This document shows, one piece after another, positions 8,660 through 17,119 of a stretch of DNA of 64,000 nucleotides. A program made the translations under genes and the position numbers. This stretch comes from Streptomyces flaveolus (GTDB taxonomy: Bacteria; Actinomycetota; Actinomycetes; Streptomycetales; Streptomycetaceae): assembly GCF_000716535.1 (NCBI RefSeq), contig NZ_JNWV01000036.1, positions 62,001 through 126,000 on the forward strand. The letters run 5' to 3'. The notes under the pieces are model-generated. The model was given only the letters and a program-made list of their open reading frames with translations, was not told the DNA's origin and ran no database searches. Every line of letters starts with the position of its first letter. Position 1 is the stretch's first letter.

Positions 8660-9769
8660 TCACTTCCCTGCGGACGCGACACCGCGCAGCAGCGCGTCGT
8701 ACTTCTTGTCCCAGCTGCCGTTGTCCTTGCTCAGGCCCTCGACGTCGAAGGGCACCAGCGTGATGCCGCGCAGGCTCTTGTCGCCGGGGACCTTCGTCGA
8801 CGGGGTCAGCCCGAGCTTCACCAGCTCCTCCTGGCCGTCGGTGAGCAGCCAGTCGTAGAACAGCCAGGCGGCGGCCGGGTGCATGGCGTCCTTGATCATG
8901 CCGACGCCGTTGGGCCGGCCGAAGGCGGGGATCGACGACGTGCCGCTCTTGGGCAGGTGGGTCACGGGGGCGCCCTGCGCGGCGGCGCGGTCCGTGATGT
9001 ACGTGTAGTTCATCGCCTCCATGGGCGTCTGGCCCGCGGTGAGGAACTGCATCATCGTCGTGTGGCCCTTGGCCACCTTGGCGTTGGCGGCGATGTCCTT
9101 CCACAGCTTGTCGACCTCGGCCTGCGTCTTGCCGTGGCCGAGCCAGTACTTGGTGACGTTCTCGAACCAGTCGCTGTCGCTGACCTCGAGAGTCAGCCTG
9201 CCCTTGTACTTGGGCAGCGCCAGGTCCTCCCAGCTGTGCGGCTCGTCGCCCGGCTTGATCAGGTCGGTGTTCCAGGCGGGCTGGAAGACGTTGAAGCGAC
9301 TGGCCGTCCAGTGCTCGAACTTGCCGGTGGGCTCCACCTTGTCGAGGGCCGTGCCGTTGAAGTCGGCGAGGATGCCGTTGTCGGAGAGGGCGGTCATCTC
9401 CAGGAAGTTGGTCTCCACCGCGTCGGCGCCGGCCTTGCCGGCCTGGGCCTCCTGCATGGCCCGCTGGAGCACGGTCTCCGAGTTGCCGCGGAAGACGCTG
9501 ACATGGATGCCGTACTTCTTCTCGAAGGCGCTCGCGACCGGCGTCGCGATGTCCGCGGTCATCGAGGTGTAGAGGGAGAGCGTGCCGCCCTCCTTCTTGG
9601 CGAGCTCCTGCGCCTTGGCGCGCTGTTGGTCCTTGGGAAGGCCGGCTATCTGCGCGTAGACGCCGCTGGCCTTGGTGTTGGACGCGGTGGTGACGGCACC
9701 GCCGCATCCGGTGGTGACGGCCGCGACCAGCAGCACGGCCACGGCGAGAGTGGGGTTACGGGTGCTCAT
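8660..9769 (-). CDS. ABC transporter substrate-binding lipoprotein (second copy)
   Basis: 369 aa. Signal peptide with lipobox VTTGC (C22), then a type-2 periplasmic-binding fold with LSLYTSM and FRGNSETVLQRAMQE, typical of the iron(III)/phosphonate binding-protein family. The start at 9769 has GGAGAG upstream; a longer open frame in the same phase runs back through the neighbouring gene and is not used. It is a paralogue of the protein encoded at 9811-10914, sharing the GNSETVLQRA/ANSETVLQRA motif and overall plan, but clearly diverged. The two probably give the shared permease different ligand ranges. The ligand is unknown; no iron-binding tyrosine pair can be asserted by eye. Confidence 0.88.
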   Translation of the reverse strand: MSTRNPTLAVAVLLVAAVTTGCGGAVTTASNTKASGVYAQIAGLPKDQQRAKAQELAKKEGGTLSLYTSMTADIATPVASAFEKKYGIHVSVFRGNSETVLQRAMQEAQAGKAGADAVETNFLEMTALSDNGILADFNGTALDKVEPTGKFEHWTASRFNVFQPAWNTDLIKPGDEPHSWEDLALPKYKGRLTLEVSDSDWFENVTKYWLGHGKTQAEVDKLWKDIAANAKVAKGHTTMMQFLTAGQTPMEAMNYTYITDRAAAQGAPVTHLPKSGTSSIPAFGRPNGVGMIKDAMHPAAAWLFYDWLLTDGQEELVKLGLTPSTKVPGDKSLRGITLVPFDVEGLSKDNGSWDKKYDALLRGVASAGK

Positions 9770-9810
9770 GCGGTGCTCTCCTGGAGAGAGATGCGATAGG
9801 GGGTGTGCGG

Positions 9811-10914
9811 TCAGCCCGCCGCGGGGACGCCGCGCAGCAGCGCGTCGTAGGCGGCGTTCCATTTCTTGGTGTCGGTCTCGGCTGTCGCCGACAGGCTGTA
9901 GGTGAGGGTGCCGGGCGGAATCGGGTCCTCGTAGCCGGGCACGTGCTGGGCCGCGGGGATGCGCTGCGACTCGGCGATGACCTTCTGGCCCGGGCCGAGG
10001 ACCCAGTCGGTCCACAGCAGTGCGGCCGCGGGGTGGCGGGCGCGGGCCATCAGGGCCACGCCGTTGGGGCGCAGGATCACCGGCTCGACGGCGGGCCGCC
10101 AGGCGACCGGCGCGCCCTTCTTCGCGGCCTTGTCCACGGTGTGACTGTAGACGGACAGGGCCACGGCGAACTGCCCGGCGCTGAGCAGTTCGCCCTGCAC
10201 CGTGTGACCCTTGACGACCTTGACGTTGGAGGCGATCTTCTTGAACAGGGCGTCCGCCTGGGCGTCGGACATCCCCTTCTTCTCGGTCAGGTAGGTGTGC
10301 ATCGAGGCGTACCAGTCCCAGTCGCCGACCTCGACGGAGAGTTTGCCCTTCCACTTGGGGTCGGCGAAGCCGGCGAAGTCGGTGGGCTCCTCGCCCTTCG
10401 TGACCTCGTCGGTGTTCCAGCCGACGACGAAGGCGTTGAAGCGTTCGGCCGTCCAGCCGCCGAGGTGCTTCGCGGTGTCCTTCAGGCCCGCCTCGGCCGG
10501 CCCCCGGTAGGCGTGGAGCAGATGCTGGGAGTCCAGGGCCCGCAGTTCGAGGTCGTTGGTGTCCATGACGTCGTTCTGCGGCTTGTTCGCGTCGTTCTCC
10601 TGGACCGCCCGCTGCAGGACCGTCTCCGAGTTGGCCCGGAAGGCGTGGACCTTGATGCCGGGGTAGGCCTTCTGGAACGCGTCGACCAGGTCCTGGATGT
10701 CGGTGTTGGAGGTGTAGAGGTCGAGCGTGCCCCCCTCGCTCCTGGCGTCGGCCAGCAGCTTGTCCGTGCGCTCGCTGCCGGTGAGCGACTCGTAGGGGGC
10801 GTAGGGGTTCTTCGCGGGGACGGAACCGGTGGCGCCGGTGGTGGGGGAGGCGCCGCAGCCGGTGAGGACGAGGCCTGCGGCCAGCAGGACGGCGGGGAGG
10901 GCACCTTGACGCAT
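9811..10914 (-). CDS. ABC transporter substrate-binding lipoprotein (first copy)
   Basis: 367 aa. Signal peptide with lipobox VLTGC (C20), then the same fold as the next gene (LDLYTSNTDIQDLVDAFQKA, ANSETVLQRA). The start ATG at 10914 has AAGGAG seven bases upstream. It is the first gene of the seven-gene operon running down to 2448: binding protein 1, binding protein 2, permease, ATPase, MFS carrier, bicupin B, AAA+ ATPase. A GntR operator (11091-11103) lies about 180 bp before the start, tying uptake to the catabolic genes. Confidence 0.88.
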   Translation of the reverse strand: MRQGALPAVLLAAGLVLTGCGASPTTGATGSVPAKNPYAPYESLTGSERTDKLLADARSEGGTLDLYTSNTDIQDLVDAFQKAYPGIKVHAFRANSETVLQRAVQENDANKPQNDVMDTNDLELRALDSQHLLHAYRGPAEAGLKDTAKHLGGWTAERFNAFVVGWNTDEVTKGEEPTDFAGFADPKWKGKLSVEVGDWDWYASMHTYLTEKKGMSDAQADALFKKIASNVKVVKGHTVQGELLSAGQFAVALSVYSHTVDKAAKKGAPVAWRPAVEPVILRPNGVALMARARHPAAALLWTDWVLGPGQKVIAESQRIPAAQHVPGYEDPIPPGTLTYSLSATAETDTKKWNAAYDALLRGVPAAG

Positions 10915-11090
10915 CGCACACTCCTTGGACGAGGCGAACGGCTCTGGGTGCGGACGGAAGAGCACAGAGTGTGGGGGGAACGCGGCCGCGCCGGTGGGGG
11001 AGGGGGAGCGTCGTCGGGCGGCCGGTGAACGCTTTGCGGATCGCGTCCGACCATGTCGGGTTCCCTGCATGAAACAGCAAGATAGGTCTT

Positions 11091-11103
11091 ATGGTCTAAC
11101 CAT
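11091..11103. promoter_or_regulatory. Candidate GntR operator before the transport operon
   Basis: ATGGTCTAACCAT is the exact reverse complement of the site at 1279-1291. It lies in the 290-bp gap between the EutA-like gene end and the start of the binding-protein operon. On the minus strand TATCTT follows it and could be a -10 element. Nothing else is evident in this gap. Confidence 0.78.
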
Positions 11104-11204
11104 CGGATCAGAGCTTTGCTCTATTGTTACTTCCGGGGGCCGATGATCCGCGGGACCGGGCCGAGGGTCTGGAACGGGCGCCCTTTCGGCCGCGCGGGGT
11201 CCGC

Positions 11205-12779
11205 TCAGCGCGGGTCCTGGCCGAAGACGAGCGACTTGATCGTCACCGGTACCGTGCGGGACGGTAAACGCACCCGGCCGATGTCGACGTAGTCGAAGTC
11301 CCGCAGGCTCAGGCCGTCGATGACGAGCAGGCCGCCCGTGACGTCCAGCTCCTCGCGCAGCAGCCTGCCGAGGGTCATCGCCACGTCCCCGTCGAGGACG
11401 ATGTACAGCGGCCGCCCCTCGGCCGTCCGCTCGGCCACGGCGTCCCTGATGCCGCGGGCGAAGGGCAGCAGCCGCTCGTAGCTGGGCGGTCCGCTCCACG
11501 ACAGGGCGAGGGCGATGTCCGCACCGGTCTGCGCGACGTCGAGGGCGACCAGGTGCCGGCGGATCGCCGCTTCGACCGCCTCCGCGTCCACCACCTCCCC
11601 GAGCTCGTGAACCGGCCGCAGGACCTGCAGATTGCGGCGCGGCAGCAGCGCGTCCGGGTCGGAGACGCATCCGGTGTTGCCGCTGAGCTGGACGCTGTAC
11701 TCCGAGGCGCCGAGCGCCGTGGCCCGGATGCACTCGCCCGCCGGCAGCAGCGGATACGGGAGCGCGCCGGAGTCGACCCGCCGGCGCAGCGCGCGGCCCA
11801 GCCGGCGGCCCAGGTCCCCGAAGTCGGTGTCCTCGCGGCCGTAGACGTACTCCGCGACCCCGCCCGAGAACATCACCCCGTCGACGGGTCCGAGGTCCGG
11901 GAGCGGGTCGGTGAGGTACAGGTCCCGGACGGGGGCGGCCGGCGGATCGCCGGTGACGGCCTCGACCAGCGCGTCCGCCATCGACTCGGCCACCGTCGTC
12001 AGTTCCTCGCCGGTGACGGTGGAGCCGGTCTTCCAGGTGAACCCGGCGCGGGCGGCGTGTTCACCGCCGGCCGGGTCGAGCCGGACGATCCGGCCCGTGT
12101 CGTCGACCACCTGGAGGCGTCCGCCGATGTGGATGGCCGCGGTCGCGGCGACCCGCCCCTGGTCGAGGACGGCGAGCTTGGTGGTGCCGCCGCCGATGTC
12201 GACGTTGAGGATGCGCCGCCCGCTCTCGTACGACGCCTGCGCGGCCCCCGACCCGTAGGCCGCGAGCATCGCCTCCATGTGGTGGCCGGCGCTCGCGTTC
12301 ACCAGCTCGCCGCCGCGTTCCGCGAGTACGCCCGCGATGGTCTCGGCGTTGCGGCGGCGCAACGCCTCGCCGGTGAGGATCACCACGCCGGTGTCCACGT
12401 CGGCCGGTTCGACGCCCGCCGCGTGGTAGGCGGTGTCGATGATGGAGCCGAGCGCCGGCGCGTCGATGTGCTCGTCGTCGGCGTACGGGGTGAGTTCCAC
12501 CGGGGAGCGGTGCAGGGTCTCGCGCCGCACCACGAGGTAGCGGCTCGTCAGGTCCTCGCCGATGCGCCGCAGATGCAGGCGCGAGAAGACCACCTGGGTG
12601 CCGGAGGAGCCGATGTCCATGCCGACGCTGTGCAGCGTGACGTTGTCCTGCTGCCAGATCGGGTTGTCCTCCAGTGCCCCGTAGTCCTCGTCGTCGTGCA
12701 GGTGGTCGTGGTCGGGGAGGTACGCCGAGTGAACCGTGCGCGCTCCGTCGTCGTGGTCGTGTCCTTCGGTGTGCGGCAC
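11205..12779 (-). CDS. eutA: EutA-like reactivating factor
   Basis: 524 aa from a GTG at 12779 (AAGGAG seven bases upstream). It matches the family of EutA, the ATP-dependent factor that exchanges damaged cobalamin in ethanolamine ammonia-lyase: actin-like phosphate loops at SVGMDIGSSGTQVVFSR (51-67) and LNVDIGGGTTKLAVLD, then a GVMFSGGVAEY segment. Two things are odd. There is no EutB/EutC lyase in the window, and the N-terminus is rich in His and Asp (EGHDHDDGA and LPDHDHLHDDED, residues 5-32), which could bind metal. It is 30 bp behind the bicupin C gene in the same operon, so its client may be that enzyme or an unlinked lyase. The symbol denotes the family, not proven function. Confidence 0.8.
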   Translation of the reverse strand: MPHTEGHDHDDGARTVHSAYLPDHDHLHDDEDYGALEDNPIWQQDNVTLHSVGMDIGSSGTQVVFSRLHLRRIGEDLTSRYLVVRRETLHRSPVELTPYADDEHIDAPALGSIIDTAYHAAGVEPADVDTGVVILTGEALRRRNAETIAGVLAERGGELVNASAGHHMEAMLAAYGSGAAQASYESGRRILNVDIGGGTTKLAVLDQGRVAATAAIHIGGRLQVVDDTGRIVRLDPAGGEHAARAGFTWKTGSTVTGEELTTVAESMADALVEAVTGDPPAAPVRDLYLTDPLPDLGPVDGVMFSGGVAEYVYGREDTDFGDLGRRLGRALRRRVDSGALPYPLLPAGECIRATALGASEYSVQLSGNTGCVSDPDALLPRRNLQVLRPVHELGEVVDAEAVEAAIRRHLVALDVAQTGADIALALSWSGPPSYERLLPFARGIRDAVAERTAEGRPLYIVLDGDVAMTLGRLLREELDVTGGLLVIDGLSLRDFDYVDIGRVRLPSRTVPVTIKSLVFGQDPR

Positions 12780-12809
12780 AGTCCCGCTCCTTCCCGGACG
12801 TGGCAGCAA

Positions 12810-13943
12810 TCAGACGCCGGCGGGCTGCTCCGGCAGCGGCGGGAGCGTGGCCAGCTCCGCCTCGTAGACGGCGTCCATGCGCGGCTCCATGCCGTGCTTG
12901 GCCAGCGCCTCGCGGAAGGTCTCGCGGACATACGGCGATTCGTCGGCGTAGTCGATCTGGTCGCCGCCGATCCGCTTGCTGATCCAGGCCTTCGGCACGC
13001 CCTGGGCGTTGCGGACGGAGACCACCTCGTGCTTGAAGGCCAGATAACGGCTGGGCTCGGTGCCGGTGTTGAAGTGCTGGTGGAACCACATGTTCGGCGG
13101 CACGATCAGCGTGCCGGGACCCCACTCGTAGCGGCGGGGCTCCTCGCCCTCCGGCCACATCAGGCTGTACCCCTCGCCGGAGAGGATGATGACGTGGGCG
13201 CCCGGCCCGTGCCGGTGCCCCTTCTTGTACGTGGCGGTCGGGAACTGCGAGATGTGGCTGTTCATCGAGCCCTTGGCCATGGCGAACCGGATGTGGCCGC
13301 CGCCGGCACCGCGCTCCTTCGCTTCGACCAGCGGCAGGTTGACCGCGTCGGCGACGAAGTTCGTGTCGAGCAGCAGACCCTTCTGCTCGCCCTTGGGGGA
13401 GAAATAGTCGGGCTCGCCGTTGAAGCGGTCCGGGAAGTCCCTCGGGGTGTCGAAGACGAAGTCGGGGTCACCGTAGAGGTTGATGACCGGAGGCATGTTC
13501 GTCGAGGAGACGAAGCGGGCCGCCTTCCGGCCGGAGCCGTTGAAGTGCTGGTGGTGGGCGTTGAGCGGGATGGCGAAGATCGAGCCGGCCTGCCATTCGA
13601 AGCTGACCTCGGCGCCGGCGTCGTTCCAGACCTTGGTCGAGCCCTGCCCCTCCAGGACGAGGATCATCTCCTCGAACAGCTGCCGCTGCGGGGCGAGCTT
13701 GCCGCCGGCCGGGATCTCGCAGACGTAGCAGTCGTTGGAGGTGCGGGTGGCCTCGTGGTTGATGAACACGCCCCGGCCACCGCGCCGTTCCCACGGCTTC
13801 AGCTCGACCGTGCGCAGGTCGGGTACGTAATGGGCGGCGATGATGTCCAGGCCTTCGGCGGCCACCCAGCGGGTGTAGGGGGATTCCTTCTCGGTGGCGA
13901 ACTTCGCCGCCAGGGTGTCGTTGACGATCGCATCCTTGGCCAT
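12810..13943 (-). CDS. Bicupin protein C
   Basis: 377 aa, start ATG 13943 with GGAAGG upstream. Two cupin barrels. The first (about 75-140) has QLFEEMILVLEGQG and AHHQHFN but lacks the front HxH pair. The second (about 235-295) has GHRHGPGAHVII and MWFHQHFN, with H243, H245, H250 and H288/H290; the usual glutamate is replaced by H250, so the metal set may be all-histidine. The overall plan recalls two-barrel ring-cleavage dioxygenases, with one active barrel per chain. It is first in an operon with the EutA-like gene. An operator lies 63 bp upstream. Confidence 0.84.
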   Translation of the reverse strand: MAKDAIVNDTLAAKFATEKESPYTRWVAAEGLDIIAAHYVPDLRTVELKPWERRGGRGVFINHEATRTSNDCYVCEIPAGGKLAPQRQLFEEMILVLEGQGSTKVWNDAGAEVSFEWQAGSIFAIPLNAHHQHFNGSGRKAARFVSSTNMPPVINLYGDPDFVFDTPRDFPDRFNGEPDYFSPKGEQKGLLLDTNFVADAVNLPLVEAKERGAGGGHIRFAMAKGSMNSHISQFPTATYKKGHRHGPGAHVIILSGEGYSLMWPEGEEPRRYEWGPGTLIVPPNMWFHQHFNTGTEPSRYLAFKHEVVSVRNAQGVPKAWISKRIGGDQIDYADESPYVRETFREALAKHGMEPRMDAVYEAELATLPPLPEQPAGV

Positions 13944-14005
13944 GCGGTGGCCCTTCCTGGTCGGCTCGTTCAGCACGGCATGTGCTGACATACACAGGGG
14001 GTGGA

Positions 14006-14018
14006 TTGGTAGAACCAT
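14006..14018. promoter_or_regulatory. Candidate GntR operator before bicupin C
   Basis: TTGGTAGAACCAT has five-base arms TTGGT/ACCAT and a three-base centre. It differs in the first arm base from the perfect sites. It lies between the gpmA 3' end and the bicupin C start (13943). Confidence 0.68.
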
Positions 14019-14038
14019 AAGGCCACCCCTGATGGCCG

Positions 14039-14803
14039 TCAACGAGTCGTGCCGAGTCGTCTGCGGCCCTGATCGGCCACCTCCGCCGCGGCTTCGGCGG
14101 CGGTGTGCGGATCGAGGTACCGTCCGCCGCGCACGCGCGGCGTCAGGTCCTCGCCCAGGTCGTAACGCAGGGGCATGCCCGTCGGGATGTTCAGCTCCAG
14201 CAGTTCCTCGCGGCTCAGCCGGTCGAGGTGGGCGACCAGGGCCCGCAGCGAGTTGCTGTGCGCGACGACCAGTACGGTACGGCCCGCCCGCAGGTCCGGT
14301 ACGACGGCGTCGTGCCAGTACGGCAGCAGCCGGGCGGTGACGTCCGCCAGCGACTCGGTGCGGGGCAGGAGGTCGCGGGGCAGGCCCGCGTAGCGAGGGT
14401 CGCTCGCCACGTCCCCGGCGCCCCCGTCCGGTACCGGCGGCGGCGCCCCGTCGTACGAGCGGCGCCACAGACGGAAGCGCTCCTCACCGAACTCCCGCAG
14501 TGTCTCGCTCTTCTCGCGGCCTTGCAGGGCGCCGTAGTGCCGCTCGTTGAGCCGCCAGCTCCGGGCGACCGGGACCTGCGGCCGGCCGGCGGCCTCCGTG
14601 GTCAGGGAGGCGGTGCGCACGGCACGGGTCAGGAGCGAGGTGTGCACCGACTCCGGCAGCAGACCCGCGGAGCGCAGCAACCGTCCGCTGTCGCGGGCCT
14701 GTTGCTCGCCGCGGGCGGTGAGGTCCACGTCGATCCAGCCCGTGAACAGATTCCTCGAGTTCCATGCGCTCTCGCCGTGGCGCAGAAGGATCAGCGTTGG
14801 CAT
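14039..14803 (-). CDS. gpmA: 2,3-bisphosphoglycerate-dependent phosphoglycerate mutase
   Basis: 254 aa, normal length. The catalytic motif [10 protein letters not shown] (R8, H9), [17 protein letters not shown] and [11 protein letters not shown] are all intact, so the phosphohistidine chemistry interconverting 3- and 2-phosphoglycerate is expected. It is not beside other glycolytic genes: its promoter region faces the ferredoxin/Rieske operon and contains a GntR operator copy. It is probably a second, pathway-dedicated copy. Acting on a different phosphate ester is possible but not suggested by the motifs. Confidence 0.9.
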   Translation of the reverse strand: MPTLILLRHGESAWNSRNLFTGWIDVDLTARGEQQARDSGRLLRSAGLLPESVHTSLLTRAVRTASLTTEAAGRPQVPVARSWRLNERHYGALQGREKSETLREFGEERFRLWRRSYDGAPPPVPDGGAGDVASDPRYAGLPRDLLPRTESLADVTARLLPYWHDAVVPDLRAGRTVLVVAHSNSLRALVAHLDRLSREELLELNIPTGMPLRYDLGEDLTPRVRGGRYLDPHTAAEAAAEVADQGRRRLGTTR

Positions 14804-14854
14804 GCCGCCGATTGTGCGCCCGTGTCACGTCTCTTGTTCGGCGTTCTCAGCATC

Positions 14855-14874
14855 TGGTCTAATGGACAGACCAC
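14855..14874. promoter_or_regulatory. Candidate GntR operator in the gpmA/ferredoxin divergent promoter
   Basis: ATGGACAGACCAC (14862-14874) matches the locus operator at about ten of 13 positions. A wider inverted repeat, TGGTCT ... AGACCA, spans 14855-14873 with a seven-base spacer. The site lies between gpmA (start 14803, minus) and the ferredoxin gene (start 14947, plus). Confidence 0.65.
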
Positions 14875-14946
14875 TGGATGGGAGGTGGCCCGCGCGGCCT
14901 GCCCGTCCGCAGTGGCATCCACCGATCGCGAGAGGAAACAGGGACC

Positions 14947-15270
14947 TTGCCCAAGGTGATCTTCGTCGGCAGTGACGGTCCCGAGTACACCGTCGATGCG
15001 ACGGTCGGGGACTCGGTCATGACGGCCGCGGTGAAGAACGGTGTTCCCGGGATCGTCGCCGAATGCGGCGGCAACCAGTCCTGCGCCACCTGCCACGTCT
15101 GGGTGCGCGAGGAGTTCGCCTCCCTCGTGGGGCCTCCGGGCGAGATGGAGGAGGACCTCCTCGACCTCGCCGTGGCCGAACGGCGCGACACGAGTCGGCT
15201 GTCCTGCCAGATCCGCGTCACCCAGGAACTCGCCGGCCTGACCGTCGAGATCCCTCCGGAGCAGCCCTGA
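14947..15270 (+). CDS. [2Fe-2S] ferredoxin, adrenodoxin/putidaredoxin type
   Basis: 107 aa. The cluster ligands are C40, C46, C49 and C87 (ECGGNQSCATC and LSCQI), the spacing of vertebrate-type ferredoxins serving Rieske oxygenases and P450s. The TTG at 14947 is chosen because GAGAGGAAA precedes it by about ten bases and the family starts at PKVIFV. It is immediately upstream of the Rieske oxygenase gene (69 bp gap), to which it should pass electrons from the reductase encoded at 24694-25962. Confidence 0.93.
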   Translation: MPKVIFVGSDGPEYTVDATVGDSVMTAAVKNGVPGIVAECGGNQSCATCHVWVREEFASLVGPPGEMEEDLLDLAVAERRDTSRLSCQIRVTQELAGLTVEIPPEQP

Positions 15271-15339
15271 CCGCAGCGCCCCGCTCAGCACCGACGCCCA
15301 CGACCCGGCCGCGGGTCAGTACCTGAAAGGGAAACGGCT

Positions 15340-16626
15340 GTGCTTCGAAAAGACATCAACGAATTGCTCACCCAGACCGGCCCGGGAACGCCGATGGGCG
15401 AGTTGTTCCGGCAGTACTGGATTCCCGCGCTGCTGGCCGAGGAGCTCCCGGAGAACGACTGCCCGCCCGTGCGCGTCAAGCTGCTGTCGGAGCGCATGGT
15501 GGCCTTCCGCGACAGCGAGGGCCGCTACGGCCTGGTCGACGAGTTCTGCGCCCACCGCGGCGCCTCCCTCTGGTTCGGCCGCAACGAGGGCTCCGGCCTG
15601 CGCTGCCCCTACCACGGCTGGAAGTACGACGTCACCGGCCAGTGCATCGAGGTGCCTTCGGAGGCCGACAACAGCAGCTTCTGCCAGAACGTCCAGCTGA
15701 CCTCCTACCCGCTGGTGAAGATCGGCGACGTGCTGTGGACCTACATGGGCGACGCGGCCACCCAGCCCCCGCTGCCCGAGTTCGAGTGGCTGCACGTCCC
15801 GCCGGAGCAGACCTACACCTCCAAGCGCTGGCAGCAGTGCAACTGGCTGCAGGCCTTCGAGGGCGGCATCGACTCCAGCCACGTCACCTTCCTGCACTCC
15901 GGCGGCCTGAAGACCGACCCGCTGTTCCGGGGCGCCAAGGGCAACGAGTACAACATGAACGACACCAAGCCCTTCTTCGAGGTCGCCGACAGCGACGGCG
16001 GGCTCTTCGTGGGCGCCCGGCGCAACGCCGAGGAAGGCAAGTACTACTGGCGGATCACGCCCTATGTGATGCCGGCGTTCACCATGGTCCCGCCGCGCGG
16101 CGACCACCCCGTGCACGGTCACTTCTGGGTGCCGATCGACGACGAGAACTGCTGGACGTACTCCTTCGACTACCACCCCGTGCGCGCCCTCACCGAAGCG
16201 GAGCGGCAGGCGATGATCGACGGTCACGGCGTCCACAGCAAGAACATCCCGGGCACCTACCGGCCGGTGGCCAACATGGACAACGACTACCTGATCGACC
16301 GTGAGGCGCAGAAGCGCGGCGAGACCTACTCCGGTGTCGCCGGCATCGCGATGCAGGACGCCTCGCTGCAGGAGAGCATGGGCCCCATCGTCGACCGTAC
16401 CAAGGAGCGGCTGGTACCCGCCGACAGCGGGATCATCAAGGCCCGCCAGAAGCTGCGCAAGGCCGCCATCGCGCTGCGCGACGAGGGCGTGACCCCGCCC
16501 GGCGTGAACCCCGAGCACCACCGGGTGCGTTCCGCGGCGGTCGTGCTGCCGGTGGCCGAGTCCTTCCTCGACTCCTGCCGCGACGCGGTCAAGGTCACGC
16601 CCGGCGTTCCGCAGGCCTCGGTGTGA
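15340..16626 (+). CDS. Rieske non-haem iron oxygenase, phthalate 4,5-dioxygenase-like
   Basis: 428 aa. The Rieske cluster motif is C70-x-H72 (FCAHRG) and C89-xx-H92 (CPYHGW). The mononuclear iron site is in GGIDSSHVTFLH (H181, H186). The NWLQAFEGGIDSSH block and the length match oxygenase subunits of the phthalate 4,5-dioxygenase (Pht3/OphA2) branch, which work as alpha-only oligomers. It would add O2 to, or demethylate, an aromatic acid using NADH through the neighbouring ferredoxin. The presence of decarboxylase-family genes nearby supports a carboxylated aromatic substrate. The exact substrate is not readable. Confidence 0.92.
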   Translation: MLRKDINELLTQTGPGTPMGELFRQYWIPALLAEELPENDCPPVRVKLLSERMVAFRDSEGRYGLVDEFCAHRGASLWFGRNEGSGLRCPYHGWKYDVTGQCIEVPSEADNSSFCQNVQLTSYPLVKIGDVLWTYMGDAATQPPLPEFEWLHVPPEQTYTSKRWQQCNWLQAFEGGIDSSHVTFLHSGGLKTDPLFRGAKGNEYNMNDTKPFFEVADSDGGLFVGARRNAEEGKYYWRITPYVMPAFTMVPPRGDHPVHGHFWVPIDDENCWTYSFDYHPVRALTEAERQAMIDGHGVHSKNIPGTYRPVANMDNDYLIDREAQKRGETYSGVAGIAMQDASLQESMGPIVDRTKERLVPADSGIIKARQKLRKAAIALRDEGVTPPGVNPEHHRVRSAAVVLPVAESFLDSCRDAVKVTPGVPQASV

Positions 16627-16627
16627 C

Positions 16628-17107
16628 ATGACGACGGCCACCCCGCAGTTGAGCGAGAGCGCCCGCGCGGCCTCGGCGAGCGAGGCCCGGTTCCGGATCG
16701 ACGTGCCGATCCGCCCGGCCCGCGCCGCCCGCGTCGTCGCGTTGGACGAGAGGGCGGCGGCCGTCGCCCGCCGCCTGGCCGAACGGCCCTGGGCCCACGC
16801 CCGCTTCTACACCAGTCAGGGCGCTGCCCTGCTGCACGAGCTCGACGGCGAGCCAGCCCCGCTGGAGGAGGTGCTCACCGGCACCGACGTGGTCGTCGTC
16901 CTCGCCACCGAGGACGGCGGCTGGGCGGCCGCGGCCGCGATCGGCCGGATCTGCGGCCGGCGGGGCATCACCACCGCGGGCGTGGTCCTGGGCGACGGCT
17001 TCGAGGCGGACGACGCGGTCGCCGCGCTGCGTCCCTACGCCCGGGTGCTGCTGCTCTCGGCCGACGAGAGCGACTGCTTCGAACTGCTCACGGCGCTGAG
17101 GGTTTAG
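16628..17107 (+). CDS. Protein of unknown function beside the PanB-like gene
   Basis: 159 aa. It starts two bases after the Rieske stop and ends 12 bp before the PanB-like gene, so it belongs to the same operon. An alpha/beta pattern is visible: TDVVVVLATEDGGWAAAAAI, then GITTAGVVLGDG and ARVLLLSADESD, which suggests a small Rossmann-like or FtsZ-like fold without a recognisable nucleotide motif. I do not recognise the family. It may be a partner subunit of the PanB-like or oxygenase protein. Confidence 0.75.
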   Translation: MTTATPQLSESARAASASEARFRIDVPIRPARAARVVALDERAAAVARRLAERPWAHARFYTSQGAALLHELDGEPAPLEEVLTGTDVVVVLATEDGGWAAAAAIGRICGRRGITTAGVVLGDGFEADDAVAALRPYARVLLLSADESDCFELLTALRV

Positions 17108-17119
17108 GAGGCCCGGCAC

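Noticed and set aside
6369..9707. A 1112-codon open frame on the minus strand
   Set aside because: It overlaps the ATPase, permease and binding-protein genes in a shifted phase and is Arg/Pro-rich without domains. Long empty frames are expected at this GC content.
9770..11080. A longer start for the second binding protein, extending through its neighbour
   Set aside because: The extension is the shifted reading of the first binding-protein gene; the signal peptide and ribosome site place the start at 9769.
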